Position numbers and translations under genes: made by a program. This document shows, one piece after another, positions 11,031-22,145 of a stretch of 64,000 nucleotides of DNA. The stretch covers positions 9,388,282 through 9,452,281 of the forward strand of contig NW_025335641.1 in the NCBI RefSeq assembly GCF_004798865.1, in the 5' to 3' direction. Source of the stretch: Varanus komodoensis. Its lineage: Eukaryota > Chordata > Lepidosauria > Squamata > Varanidae. Below the pieces are notes generated by a model, which ran no database searches, was not told where the DNA came from, and saw only the letters and a program-made list of their open reading frames with translations. Numbering within the stretch: position 1 is the first letter of the stretch; the number at the start of each line of letters is the position of its first letter.

Positions 11031-12185
11031 ATAGATTGATTGATTGGATTGATTTGTACCTTGCCTTTCTGTCAATAATTTTATATTATAAAATAAATAA
11101 AAGGCAATTAAGCCTGCTTACATACACAATTTAAATTGATTGAAGATATGGCAATACATTAAAATATAACCAAATATAACAGCAGAATACAAATAATTTT
11201 AAAAATGTAGCACCCAATCCATGGATCTATTTATAGGCCAAAGGCTCTGAATGAAGCAAACTTTGACTGCCATCAGAAGGACTTTAGAGACCCCAGCAGA
11301 GAATCCAGACCATGATCTGGGAGCAGCCAGGAAAAAAGCTATCTTTCAGGTTGCCACTTTCTATGCCTCTGAAGGCAGTGGCCTCAAAAGAAAGACCTCT
11401 CCAGTAGGTTTTAAGAACTGGGCAGGCTCATATGAAAGAAGACAGTCTTCTCCCAAACCATATAAGGTTTTATAGACTTTGTGTCAAAACCAAACTGGTA
11501 GCCAATTCTGCTACTGTAACACGGTAGTCATATAGTTCCTTGTGACTAGCCTTAGTTGGCAGTCTGGCTACAGGGTTCTGGAATAGGCAAATTTACTATA
11601 CAGCATCTGCAGTTCCACATACAGCATGTTGCAGCCCTTCAAATGGGATATAACCAAGGCATGCATGACTTTGGCCAGGTCAGACATCTCCAAAAATGGG
11701 CACAGTGGCTACACCAGCTTCTGTCCTACAGCCACACTCCTGGCCACTGCACCCGAACTCAGGGCCAAATCCAAGAAGACACCCAAGCGGTGAGCCTGAG
11801 TTCTCAGGGGGAGTGTAACCCCAACCAACACAGATTGAATTTATTCCCTGGTTTGTCTTTGAATAACCAAAAGCATTTCTGCCCCGTCTGGATTAAGCTT
11901 CAATGTTGTGCCCTGATCCAGTCCATTAATGACTTTAGGCACTGATTTAGAACCTGAACAACTCCTTTGGAATTAGACAGAAAGGAGGAAAAGCAATGGG
12001 TGTCATCAGAATACTGGTGGCACTTAATCCCAAACTTCTAGACAGTCTATTCCAGTGGTTTCATGTAAATGGCAATGTAAAAAGCACGAAGGTCAAGAAA
12101 GAACCCTGAGGGATTCCATGGGGGAGCAGCATGGTGTCAAAGAGGAATCCTCCAGCCACACCTTCCTATCAGTTGCCCCCATACA
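11031..12185 (-). mobile_element. L2-type LINE, 1.15 kb fragment including part of the RT domain
   Basis: This is the longest LINE fragment in the window. The tail (ATTGATTGATTGGATTGATT) is at 11031 and ORF2 continues to about 12185 on the minus strand. Around 12000-12030 the minus strand reads IKCHQYSDDT, matching the L2 reverse-transcriptase catalytic box HQYADDTQL with A changed to S. Near 11875-11905 it reads LNPDGAEMLL-like sequence (consensus LNPDKTEALL). The plus strand shows blocks familiar from reptile L2 such as GAGTGTAACCCCAACCAACA and GAACCCTGAGGGATTCCATG. The copy is broken by several indels and is inactive. Loss of reading frame is inferred because no open frame spans the region. 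Confidence 0.85.
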
Positions 12186-12403
12186 AAGAGGGCAAGGGCA
12201 TGTAAGATCAGGGTCCAATGGCACTGAATCGCAGCACGGATACTTTTATTTCTAATGAAACAGTGCGGATGCACAGCAGAAGAACCTGAAACTTGCCATT
12301 CATGTTGGGTCTTGGCAACATCGCTTTTGGCCCCAGAACTGTTCCAGCAAAGCCACAGGCTGCCAGGCAGGCCTGTGGTGAAAACGAAATCTCTCTCGCA
12401 CAA

Positions 12404-12560
12404 ACTGTTGTTGTTGCCATGAGCTGTCAAGTCGCCCCTGAGTTATGGCAACCCTATGCATGAAAGCCGTCCCAAATGTCCTATCCATGGCAGCCCTGCT
12501 CAGTTCCTGCTAATTCAAGTCTGTGGCTTCCTTGATGGAATCAGTCCCTCTCTCTTATTT
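12404..12560 (-). mobile_element. RTE-clade LINE, 3' end
   Basis: GTTGTTGCCATGAGCTGTCA, AGTCGCCCCTGAGTTATGGC and AACCCTATGCATGAAAGCCG is the inverted RTE 3' end (sense form GGGTTGCCATAACTC..CGACTTGACAGC). It continues into GTCCTATCCATGGCAGCCCT, the coding end (..DRTFW..). The neighbouring copies at 25030 and 40085 belong to the same family. Confidence 0.8.
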
Positions 12561-12599
12561 GTCTCACAAACTAATCCAGTTTATATATTAAATATAAAA

Positions 12600-13640
12600 T
12601 GGCCCACCCAGGTATCAAAAGTAGACTTCTGAGTACCATTGACCAATCCAAGTTTTCTGAGTCATTAGTGACACCAGAGCCTGGCAGTCATACTTCCTCC
12701 AGGTAATAATGGCTATTAACATTTTAATTGAAAAACAATCAGGTAGGAAAAGAAGAGAGGGAATACACAAAATCCCCTCCCAGGAGTGTTTGGCTCAAGG
12801 CAGCATGCCAATTAACTGCCTAGGAAATTGGATAAGATAGAGGAAAGAACAATGAGGTGGCACATTCACATTGATTATAGAGTGAATGACTGGGAGGTTG
12901 GTAGACAAGCATTCCTGTCTCCTAAGATGGAGTTTTGTACTTTTTAAAAAAACTGGCATCAATCACACATCGGCCTCAGGTCAATCACGCCACCTTCTTT
13001 GGGGAAGGTAGGAAATGCAATCCAAGTGAGCAAAAAGGCCAACAAGTGAGATTCACAGAGAGCAATTCAGTGACTCTCTCAACCGACTCACAGGGGCTAC
13101 GTGAGGCTGCAGCTTTCCCCCTCTCAGGCCAGAGACAGGACTCTTGACATTTCAGGAACACATCTGACTATAGACATTCCGCAATCCGCTCCCAGTCAGA
13201 ATTGTGACCCTGGGAGATGCGGAGATAGCTGTGTTGGGTATGGACCATCGGTAAGGAGGAGAAAGGCCATGGGTCCCATCCCAATCCCAGCAAGGAAGGT
13301 GGGATCCATAGAATGTAGAATGCATTTCTAGAGGGTGGAGAGACCAAAACAGCCTTTGCCATTCCTCTCGCAGCTGGGCTTGGGATATAGGAGGGCTCAA
13401 AGACTGAAGTATCTGCCATATAAGATTGTATCCTAGGCTTGAATATATGCATTTGGATGTTTCCCATTATGAAGTTTTGACTTTAGCTTCAGCTCTTTCA
13501 TGGGAATATGCCTCCCTCCCTCTCCCTGCCATTTATTTTTCCTTTTGCTGCCATTAGGTAATCATGAAATTGGGTCATTGAGAGTAAAAAGTACTAGCAT
13601 TAAATTAATGCATGGTAACCTGATCAAAATGAATGATTCC
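12600..13640. other. Unannotated DNA
   Basis: No gene, RNA or clear repeat family is recognised. Frames of up to 99 codons occur on both strands around 13150-13470, but they overlap each other antisense and have no motif. Confidence 0.4.
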
Positions 13641-13649
13641 ATCTCAAAA

Positions 13650-13770
13650 TCCAAGGAATCTGGGCCTTTTCATGCAATTGCAGCAGCTTTGGACAGACAA
13701 AAGGAAGCTCTTCTTCACCCCACATAAAATTAATGCATGGAAGTCACCCTTGCAAGATGTACTGTGATGG
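13650..13770 (+). mobile_element. CR1-like LINE fragment, ORF2 C-terminal region
   Basis: GGACAGACAAAAGGAAGCTC then TTCTTCACCCCACATAAAAT then TAATGCATGGAAG translates to DRQKEALLHPT and, in the next frame, RDKRKLFFT.HK.NAWKS. This matches the CR1 block TDKRKxFFTQxIxxxWNSL. The copy is degraded and the 3' tail is not seen. Confidence 0.5.
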
Positions 13771-15247
13771 TCATTAGTTTACTAGGAAATTTGATCTGGT
13801 GCAGGAAAGGAGCTCTGTTTCTCATACTGGTGTTGGGCGTGCAGGGATACTACAACCTGTAATTATGCTGATTGTGTATTGTCTGAAAAGGTTGACCTTG
13901 AACAAATCTACCACATTTGTAGGTAATCTCACCCCTTTGCATATCCCAAAAGGTCTTGCTGAATGCAATTTAATTTCTGGGGCATTTTGACACTACATAT
14001 TCGTAACCCTTAAATCAATTTCTCTTCTGTGTCTATAGGGAGGAACCCCTAGAAATGAGACCAATCAAATGTTGTGTCCAAGTTGTTCACTTCAGGTCAG
14101 TCAGGTCTGTCTCACTAGTAAACCTTTCTTACAGATGGTTGGCAGTACATAATACCCAAGATCAGAAATGAACTTTTGCATTGTTGGGGTGAACTTCAAA
14201 TCAGACAGTCAGACTACTTACCATTCTCATAACAAAGCATTGGCGATGAATATCACCAACCATCTGACTTGGATTTAGAAAAAGACAAAGCTTTTCTGGT
14301 CACCATCTTTGTACAAGCAGCTCCTCATTCAGACCAGAATGCATATTCTAATTAAGCATGGTTCTAATAAGTGCTGCTTTTATTCTGTTACTCTTGTGTT
14401 CTTAATTGTGCTTTCAATGTTCTTGTTTTATTATTGTTTTAATTAGGTTTTATATATCTATTACTGAGTGCCATTTTCCTGGCAGGAAGGTGGGTTACAA
14501 ATCAAATCAATAAATAATATAAAGTATTGTGATGCATTGGTCTAAATGTTTTCCTATTGCTTAATTTGGCTTCCACAACACTTTTATTTTTATTTAACTG
14601 TGTGAATTTGGGAAAAACCTTTGGGCTAATGTTTCCGCTTTCTAAAATGTGCAGAGGTGGGGAAAGGTCAGCCACTTTTGTGTTTATAGCAGACTATAAA
14701 CAGCTTCATTTCATTCTATGAAAGACATTTTAAGATGTTCCATTCATCCAGCTATTTTTAAAAGCATTTTATTCAGGAAGAACTAAAACAAAGGGTGTTT
14801 TCAAAACAAATTAAATGCCTTTAATATGGATATTTTGCATATGATTTCTTTTGTTACCAGTTTCTGAATATTTTCAGTAACAGTGTGAATTCTGGTATTG
14901 GCTGAGCTCCTTGGAAGGACACAGCCATGAGACCATCACATGGAGGTCCCTTTTATGATCACTTGTTCTGTTCTGGGTGATGAGCTACTGTCTGTGTGAA
15001 TTCTGCAGTTTCTATTATTGTGTTGACCTGGGAAAAAAGGAGGTTGTGTGTACAAGACCCACTTGGAGGACCAAGTCCTCAAACTGATGCTTCTCTGTGA
15101 GTGCTAGCCAGGCACAAGTGGCAATCTCTAAATGTTGCCATGATGTGTTGATGGTACTACCATTCACAACGCTCACTGTGGACACATTCACTGGAAGAAT
15201 GTCCTTTCTGTGAATGCAATTAAAAGTAGCAATTGATTGTGAAGCAG
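13770..15247. other. Unannotated AT-rich DNA
   Basis: No gene or confident repeat is seen. At 14440-14520, TTAGGTTTTATATATCTATT then TGGCAGGAAGGTGGGTTACA then AATCAAATCAATAAATAA looks like the 3' tail of a SINE or LINE (the ..GGTGGG(T/A)TATAAAT.. motif). The 5' part is missing. Confidence 0.35.
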
Positions 15248-15249
15248 AA

Positions 15250-15530
15250 ACCGAGGAAGCTGCCTTGTGCCAAGACAGACAGTTGGTCTATTGAGTTTGG
15301 TTTTGTCTACCCCAGGGGCGGGGAACTTTGGCCTTCCAGATGTTGTTAGACTGAGGCTACTATCAGCACTGGCCCCCAGGACTGCTAGTCAGGGTGGTGA
15401 CAGTTGTGATCCACTTCTGGAGAGCCAGAAGTATCTCAGCTCTGGACCTCCTCTGAAATGGCAGTGGTTCTCCAAAGTTTCAGGTGTGGGGCTCCCCAGA
15501 GCCATCAAGAAGTGGCAGGTGGTGTTAAAG
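15250..15530 (-). mobile_element. tRNA-derived SINE (tRNA-Ala-like family) interrupted by a MITE
   Basis: Inverted SINE pieces lie at 15250-15303 (GAGGAAGCTGCCTTGTGCCA, GTTGGTCTATTGAG, TTTGTCTACC) and 15442-15530 (GGCAGTGGTTCTCCAAAGTT, TCAGGTGTGGGGCTCCCCAG). The SINE order is AGGAAGCTGCCTTATACTGA..GTCTAC..TGGCAGCAGCTCTCCA..GTTTCAGGCAGGGG. The two parts are contiguous in the family but here are split by the element at 15306-15441. Confidence 0.7.
15306..15441. mobile_element. Palindromic hAT-like MITE inserted in a SINE
   Basis: The left arm CAGGGGCGGGGAACTTTGGC then CTTCCAGATGTTGTTAGACT is inverted at the right end as CTTCTGGAGAGCCAGAAGTA then TCTCAGCTCTG. The ends CAGGG and CTCTG fit hAT-type termini (CAGNG). 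The 8-base flanks GTCTACCC and GACCTCCT are consistent with a diverged 8-bp target duplication. Confidence 0.6.
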
Positions 15531-15544
15531 AAGGAAGAATAATG

Positions 15545-16490
15545 AAGATGATAGTGTTTTATCATTCATGGAAAACCCAGAGACCCTAAAATTCATGAAA
15601 TATAGTTTCCTCTATTAGACTAGCCACTCTTTCATGCATTTTCTGCTAATCAGAAAAGTAGACTCTTGCTTCCAGTCCTGAATAGGGAAACAATTAAAGC
15701 ATTCAGAAAAAGTTCAGAGTATGACCCCAACCTTTCCTAGTATCACTGGGAATTGTTAATCTGCAATAGGAAGAGAAAATTAATTATAGACCTTTATTAT
15801 AGATAAATAACTTTTTTAAAAAAATGGTGTTCAAGGTGGTCAAAATCCTTTGATTTATTAACTTTCATACAGCTTTATTGTAATTTCACCTTTCATGCTG
15901 AAAATTGGGATCAGTGTTGGGCTGCATTTTTTCTCTGTAGATAGGCAAAGGTAACATCCAAAATATAAAGACATTTCCATGTTTCATTTAAATCTCTCCA
16001 CCGTATGTGAAACTAAGAAATTGACTTTTCCCTCTTTCCTGCCATTGTAGCTCTCAGAGGGTTTGACTTCATCATATATGATAATTTTCCAAACTATAGT
16101 TTTTCATGGAGGGAAAGCATTTACCAATCTTCAGTGCACCTTGCATGCTTATGTACCTCTGTTCACCGTATGTGCACATATGCTCACATCATACAGAAGA
16201 TGCTACACATGCCATTTTCTACAGGGAACTAATATTTGCATAGTGAAATTCTCATTTCTGAAACCACATTGTGTCTAGACTTATGGAAGCTTGTGCACTC
16301 TGTGTGTGTGTAGTGAGTTCACTGAAATGATTACACTTTGATGGCTTTCCTTCATATGGTATTTATTCTAAGAAAATGTACATACATGGTTGCTTCCCAG
16401 TTTGCCCATCTAAGACCAGAAGGCTTTCTCATGTTGACTCAGGATCTACAGAATGGCACCTAAGGCGGAAGCCTTCACAGAGGTGCTCAA
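15545..16490. other. Unannotated AT-rich DNA
   Basis: No gene or repeat family is recognised. Sequence is AT-rich and without long runs or tandem structure. Confidence 0.4.
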
Positions 16491-16492
16491 TG

Positions 16493-16545
16493 ATCCGGCA
16501 CATCTGGAGGGCAGGAGGTTGGGGAAGGCTGGAATAGCCCACCCT
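16493..16545. mobile_element. hAT-like MITE end fragment
   Basis: CACATCTGGAGGGCAGGAGG then TTGGGGAAGGCTGGAATAG matches the right terminus of the palindromic MITE family (..CATCTGGAGGGCACCAGGTTGGGGAAGGCTG). Confidence 0.65.
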
Positions 16546-16787
16546 GCCAGGCACTGATGTAAGCAATGAACAAACATGGGATAACTCTTAAGAGGATTCC
16601 TCAAGAAAGCTCAGGTGCTTCCTAGGGCAATACAGGATCCAGGCAACATGGGGCTGCTCTGAGGCATTGGGAGCTGGGCCTGCAAAACAAAAGAGTCTCT
16701 GTGCATGGTCAGTAAGCAAGCGCAGTTTGTGACATGGCACAGCGTTGTTATGGATCACAGGCAAGTGTTCTTTGCAGCACTTGTGCC

Positions 16788-17042
16788 AATATAGTGGTGC
16801 AGCGGTTAAGAGTGCAGGACCAGGACTGAAACTCAAGTGATCCGGGTTCTGGTCCCTGTTCAGCCATGGAGCTCACAGGATGATTTTCAGCCAGTAACAG
16901 ACTCTCAGCCCAACTTTCCTCCCAGGATTGTTGTTGTGAGATAAGATTGAGAGCAGCAAGAGGAGAATGATATAAGCTGCTTTGAGTTTGCTATAAGAAA
17001 AGGTAGGATATAAATCAAATGAATGAATGAATGAATGAATGA
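16788..17042 (+). mobile_element. tRNA-derived SINE, full length
   Basis: GTGGTGCAGCGGTTAAGAGT and GCAGGACCAGGA, a B-box-like GGTTCTGGTCC (16855-16865), CAGCCATGGAGCTCAC, GACTCTCAGCCC, GATTGTTGTTGTGAG and the tail GGTAGGATATAAATCAAATG followed by (AATG)n are all present in order. This is one of the best-preserved copies in the window. Confidence 0.9.
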
Positions 17043-17049
17043 GAGATTG

Positions 17050-18180
17050 CTTCAACTCTGGTCTTAAATTAGCAGATTATTTTACTTTTTGAGTGTGTGC
17101 GTGTGTGCGTGCTGTATGTATAATAAAATTAAACAAAACCTAGAAGTGCAATTATGTGCTATTCTAAGTCAGGTCTCACCAGTATCTTTTCTAAAGAGAA
17201 CATTTCCCTATCCCTGCTAGAAGCATCCTACTTCGTATATTGAATTGCATCTGCAATCATTGCTGCAAGATCACCTGGAAGGCTCATGTCTATCCAAGCA
17301 TCTAAGTACCCCCCTCCCCTCCCCTCCCCTCAGCCTCTCTTTTCAGCTGAAAACTAAAGTGTTTATTAGTCCCAGATGCACAACCTTACTTTTCGTACTA
17401 TTGAATTTCATTCCATTTGTTGCAGTTTCATTCCATATAATCCGACACAAGTAAAAGATTAATATCTCTTATAAATTGCATCACCTGCAATCAAGAAACT
17501 ATTCCAGTCTCTGGCAGATCATCACAAGCAGAAGCGTATTGCTCAGGAGACTTGGTGCTCAGCAAGCCTGTGCTTAGAACAGAAAAGGGATAGCAGGCTT
17601 GCTTTGGACAGCAGTTCAGCTCTGTTTTTTGACCCAAGTCTTGACCCCGAAGCAAAGCTTGTCTACAAAGCTTCCTAGGGCAAGCTGACAGACTCTGAAG
17701 TCATAATTCTCCATGCAAATAGAAGGGGTTTGGCTCCAGTGACTGTGAGAAGTTAAGTGCCTGAATGTGTACAGAATTAAGCCTATATGTATTTCCACTT
17801 GCCATGTTTTTACATCTTTATTTAAGAAACATGAAAAGTTATCACCATGTCTTAGTTATAAGACAGTTTGGTAGTGAATCTGAAGCAAAGAGGCTTATGC
17901 AGATGTATGCCAGCAGGAGGTGGCCTCAGGGACCTCCATGTTTCCCAAACCTGCCTGAAGCCCAGTCTGAACAAAGCCACCTCAAAACTTCCCCTAAGAA
18001 GATGATCTTAAGGCAAAATATGGCTTAGAAGCCTGTGCTTGGAGTCCTCAAAGTAGCTCCACAAGGCTCCTCATTCTCTGGTAAGCACCCAGCTAGGAAG
18101 AGATTGGGTGAATCTGTATGTGTGAAAGTCTAATCCCAAAAACAGTTGAACTACTGTGAATTTAGGAGTATTATTCTAAG
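17050..18180. other. Unannotated DNA with a C-rich simple run
   Basis: No gene is recognised. A short (CCCCT)n run lies at about 17309-17331. The remainder has no assignable repeat. Confidence 0.4.
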
Positions 18181-18181
18181 C

Positions 18182-18405
18182 AGTGGTATTTGTTTATGTA
18201 TTTATTTTGAGATTTATACCCCCCTCCCCATGCAGTACGTTACTCAAGGTGCCTTAGAGCAAGCAAAATCTTGCATTTCTTCAGATTACAGCGAATAGAG
18301 GCAGGCTCAGCAGATAAAAATAAAATGTATCTCCTAATATATCTTCTGCCTGGAAAAGCAAATGCCTGCTGAAATTAAAAATAAAAAAGAGTCTTCATGC
18401 TTTTT
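18182..18405 (-). mobile_element. L2-type LINE, 3' end
   Basis: TTTGTTTATGTATTTATTTT, GAGATTTATACCCCCCTCCC then CAAGGTGCCTTAGAGCAAGC is the inverted L2 3' UTR. TTCTGCCTGGAAAAGCAAAT then GCCTGCTGAAATTAAAA is the usual transition into the ORF2 end. Confidence 0.65.
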
Positions 18406-19245
18406 AACACGTGGCTCTTAAATGACTTCACCTACTTGCAGTTTGGTTGAAGAAATGAGATCCAAGAATCATACTGGGAGAGTTTCCTTTCCTGATTTTC
18501 TGCAACATAACCTCTAGGTGGCACTGTGGTATACTAGAATAGCATGACTTCACAGGTGGGAAAAAGTAGCTCCTTTCACTTTTTAAAATAATACTATATT
18601 TTCCCTGTTGTGGGGAAAAAAAACACGTAAAGTGATTTTTTGAGACAGAAATGAAACTGAAGATCACAAGACTGTCTGAGGAACCTGTAAATAACCATGA
18701 GTGGGGACAGAGAAGCACACAATAAATGCATCATATAGAAAAGCTCTTCACCAATCAGCAGCAGGCAGCCAAGGATGGAGCTAGCCACTTCTGATTGGAT
18801 AATCAGTTACACAGTCAGTGCATAGCCACTGGAAAGCCCTTTCTAGTTATATTAGAGGTGGAGAACCTATTTTGGCTGAAGGAATGAATTGGCCACAGGC
18901 CAGTGTGTCAGGGAAGACACACAATCTTTGGACAAGACCACAGTCATGGCTGACATGTTCTCCCAGCTTTCACACACACACACATACAGAAATCCACAAG
19001 TGTGTGCACACATACACACAGGCCTGAACCGGCACTTTGAGGAGTTGCAGGCCAGTCTTGTGTGTGGCGTTTTGTCCTGATTGGGTTAACAAGCCAAGGA
19101 CAAAGAAGCCCCAGCAAGGAGCTTCTCCTTGAGGCGCATCTTTTGTTCCATTCAGGATGTTATGGCAGAAGGACTTAGCTCAGTGCCTCAGAGCTGCTCC
19201 TGGAAATGAATCCCAAGAGGGCTTTGCCCCACCTCACCAAGTGGC

Positions 19246-19419
19246 AGAGTGAGGCAGCTGCCTGAGACAAGAATTGCCGCAGCGGAGAACAGAGTGAGGC
19301 AGCTGCCTGAGACAAGAATTGCCGCAGCGGAGAACAGAGTGAGGCAGCTGCCTGAGACAAGAATTGCCACAGCGGAGAACAGAGTGAGGCAGCTGCCTGA
19401 GACAAGAATTGCCACAGCG
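19246..19419. repeat. 45-bp minisatellite, 3.9 units
   Basis: Units start at 19246, 19291, 19336 and 19381, exactly 45 bases apart, and differ at very few positions (GCCGCAG versus GCCACAG). Each contains GAGGCAGCTGCCTGAGACAA and GAATTGCC. The fourth unit lacks its last few bases. The unit length is a multiple of 3, so an open 87-codon frame runs through it (repeating RQLPETRIA), but there is no other sign of coding. Confidence 0.97.
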
Positions 19420-19507
19420 GGGCCGGGGCCAGAGCCCAGCATGGGGTGTGCACTGCTCAGGCAGCTCCCAGCCACTAAGCAGCCCTCAGTCATGGCAGTG
19501 CTGGGGA

Positions 19508-19985
19508 CTTGAGTCGAGCAATTGGCTGCCAGGTGTGACTCAAGTTGCACCAGCGACTCGACTCGGACTCGACTCAGAAGCAATGAGTAAGTGACTCGAC
19601 TCAACTCGACCCAAGATTTCTGCTGTTTTCACCACCAAGTCACTCCAGGGCTTACCGCCAGCGTCTGACGTGAGGCAAGATATTGGTGACCTCGGCAGCT
19701 GGAAGGCAGGCATGGACACCATGGAGGCCGTGGGAGGGAAGGAGGGAATTTCAAGGGGTGGAGCAGGATAGGGAAGAGGGGGTTACTCTAGGGGAAAGGC
19801 AAGGCTTCAGCCCTTCGTTTTGGCATGAGGGCGGTGGGAGGAAGGGACAAATGGGCGGGGACAGGGCAGAGAGAGCCTTGCCAGGAGACTTGCAACTCGA
19901 CTCGAAATTTCCTTGCAATGACTTGAGACTCAACTTGGACTTGAAAGTAATGGCTTGCGACTTGGAGTAAAGGACTTGAACACAG
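19508..19985. mobile_element. Segment bordered by GACTCG/GACTTG arrays, possible non-autonomous DNA transposon
   Basis: The left border (19508-19620) carries many copies of GACTCGACTC/GACTTGAGTC. The right border (19890-19980) carries GCAACTCGACTCGAAATTTC, GACTTGAGACTCAACTTGGA and CTTGCGACTTGG. The interior (19620-19885) is G-rich and free of the motif. Clusters of short motifs just inside both ends are typical of transposase-binding subterminal repeats in some DNA transposons. I could not define clear terminal inverted repeats or a target duplication, so the class is inferred. Confidence 0.45.
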
Positions 19986-19999
19986 CATGGCCTGCCACC

Positions 20000-21425
20000 A
20001 GTGAAAATTCAGCTTCTAGGCCAGTCTGTTTCTGTATGTGGAATAAAGTGGTGGGGTCCTCTGTGTCCCACAGCAAAGTATGTCGGTCCAGCCCTGCAGT
20101 ATCCTTCTCCATTCAGCTGTATTTTGCTTGCGGCCCTTGTTGGTGAACCTCAGAATCCAAATAAAAAACAAAGTAGGTCCCACAAACAAAGGGGCTGCAA
20201 TTCTGTGTACCTTATTCTAGCCACAGGCCAATGCCTGCAGTGTGGTATATAAAACGGCAGTCAGAAACCGGGAAATATATTATGGGTGATGCGTGTGTGC
20301 ATTTTCTTTAAATGTGCATGATCGTTATTGTTATTGCATGATACATTTAGTGTGGAAATATATGGCCTACCCCCTCCCCCCATAAGCATGTCTCTTTAAA
20401 AAAAAAAGACATTTATGGTCTGTAGTAAATTGAAACATCAGAAAGCATTTGAGAAGAGGAGGTTTTGTCACTGCTGCCCCAGATGACCGGAATAAATGAA
20501 TGGACTCATTAAACTGGTGTTCATTATAACTTTAGAATGCATGTGGACATTTATCAGTTTCACAAAGTGGTTTCTTAGTGCAATTCATTTAGGTAAGGAA
20601 CTGCAGAGCAAGAGAACTATTCTGTAGCAATGAGAAGGGGTTTCTTTACTCTGCTTTAGGCTGCTCTACTGAGAGAAGAAGTCATGGCCACGTTTAAAAG
20701 CCAGCTACAGCATTATGCTTTTCAACAGCATGTGAAACCTAATGGGTTTAAGATGGGCACTCTAGAAGAACCTGGCAGAGCTTCTGCACCTTTAACAACT
20801 GCATAGTGGGGGTGAGATCCTGCTTTTCCTCCTCCCCCGCCCTAAACTCTTTTTTGCAGTTAATTTGACAATCTTAAACATATAGAAAAATGTGTAACTG
20901 AAGTTGCATGGTAACAGCTGTGTGGGGTTGAACCAATGCCCTATCTATTGCACTATTCAGTTTGTGCTGTTGGCATCCAGCTGACTATGAAAAGCCTGCA
21001 AAGCAGACAGGAGAAAAATGAGCAACTATAAATTGGGGGGGGGGGGATCATTTTTTTAAAAATGTTTGAACATAAATTCTCTCTCCCCAGTTTTAAATTC
21101 TTGGCAACCCTATGATGCAAGAAAAGTTGAGAGAATAACTGGGTCAAGACTGTTTGGTAAATAGATAAGTGAGGAAATAATATTTTGCACTGGTTACTTG
21201 CATGGTAGCTGAGGAATGCCTATTATTGGCAAAATGTTATAAATCTCAGTCAATGAAGATGAACAATATAGGATGGGGTGATAATGAATACAATCACAGT
21301 CTAGAAACATTTATGGAGAGAAAGGAGTACCATAATGGAGAGTTTGACAGAAACGGATTTTATTTATTCAGTAGAGGAACAGGTATATACTTTCGGGAAA
21401 TCACCAACAGAATTTCTGACCGTGA
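20000..21425. other. Unannotated DNA
   Basis: No gene is recognised. Around 20660-20800 the plus strand reads EEVMATFKSQLQHYAF, which is weakly reminiscent of the last residues of an L2/CR1 ORF2 (..FKxxLKxHLF). It could be a very old LINE end. Poly-A (20399) and poly-G (21038) runs are present. Confidence 0.3.
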
Positions 21426-21427
21426 CT

Positions 21428-21605
21428 GGGTTCACACGTCATGACAAGCAATCGTGGATCTTTACCATCATGGGCTTGTCATGTTGTCTAGCCTCAGTCA
21501 TGGTATATTAGCATGGCTTGTTTTGCGCTGCAAACCATAGCAAGAAACATGGATTCAGACAACATGATAAGCAACCCTGTATGGTTACCATGGTTCACAT
21601 TTTTT
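21428..21605. mobile_element. Palindromic MITE-like repeat (GGGTTCACAC family)
   Basis: The left end TGGGTTCACACGTCATGACA then AGCAATCGTGG is mirrored further in by CATGATAAGCAACCCTGTAT and CATGGTTCACA. The interior contains several CATGGTTTG-like words. Related pieces occur near 35615-35660 (TTGATGTGTGAATCCAGCC) and 55425-55465. Confidence 0.4.
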
Positions 21606-22029
21606 TTACCCAACAGACAATCAGATGTAGGTTGGGTAAAAAAACCGTAGGTTCAGTCTTGCCCTTTTTACAGCTTCAGGGTCCCTTTGTTACTGGAAGT
21701 ATTGATGGAGTGACCAGCATTGATTAATATCTGCTATCAGTGAACAAATATGATGCACAGTTTCTTATGCAAGAAAGGAATAATGGATTGGAGTATCCTT
21801 ATTTTGCCCAATAACTTTGTTCACAACTGTCTCAAAAGAGGTAATGGATCTCAGGTTATGTTTAGTTCAGCAAAAGCAGATATTGTGTCTTTTCAGTAAG
21901 GATTTTTCTAGATCATCCAATTGGTCTGGGTTTGATATAGCTAATATTTCTCTCATGCATTTTTGCAATGCTTATGTCTTCTTCTGGGGAGGAGGTAGAA
22001 AAACTTGGAAAATATGGAAAAACTTGGAG

Positions 22030-22145
22030 ACTGAAATGCTTTAATATTTATGGACACACATCTTTTCTAAATTATCTACTAACTCTTGGAATTTAACACA
22101 AGGTTAGTGCAAATGGATCCTCTGCTCCCTTTTGACAGGATTCAT
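22030..22145 (+). mobile_element. Probable L1-like LINE ORF2 3' fragment
   Basis: CTTTAATATTTATGGACACA, then TTGGAATTTAACACAAGGTT, then ATGGATCCTCTGCTCCCTTT and TGACAG align with 33293-33395 at roughly 70% by eye. The other copy translates to WILCAVLTAERLLFQHWK, similar to the L1 ORF2 C-terminal region. The family call is tentative. Confidence 0.4.

Noticed and set aside
19246-19419. CRISPR array
   Set aside because: The units are contiguous 45-mers without unique spacers, in a vertebrate genome. It is a minisatellite.
20660-20810. LINE ORF2 C-terminus (TFKSQLQHYAF)
   Set aside because: Only about ten residues fit, and the flanking 3' UTR signature is absent. Kept only as a remark.
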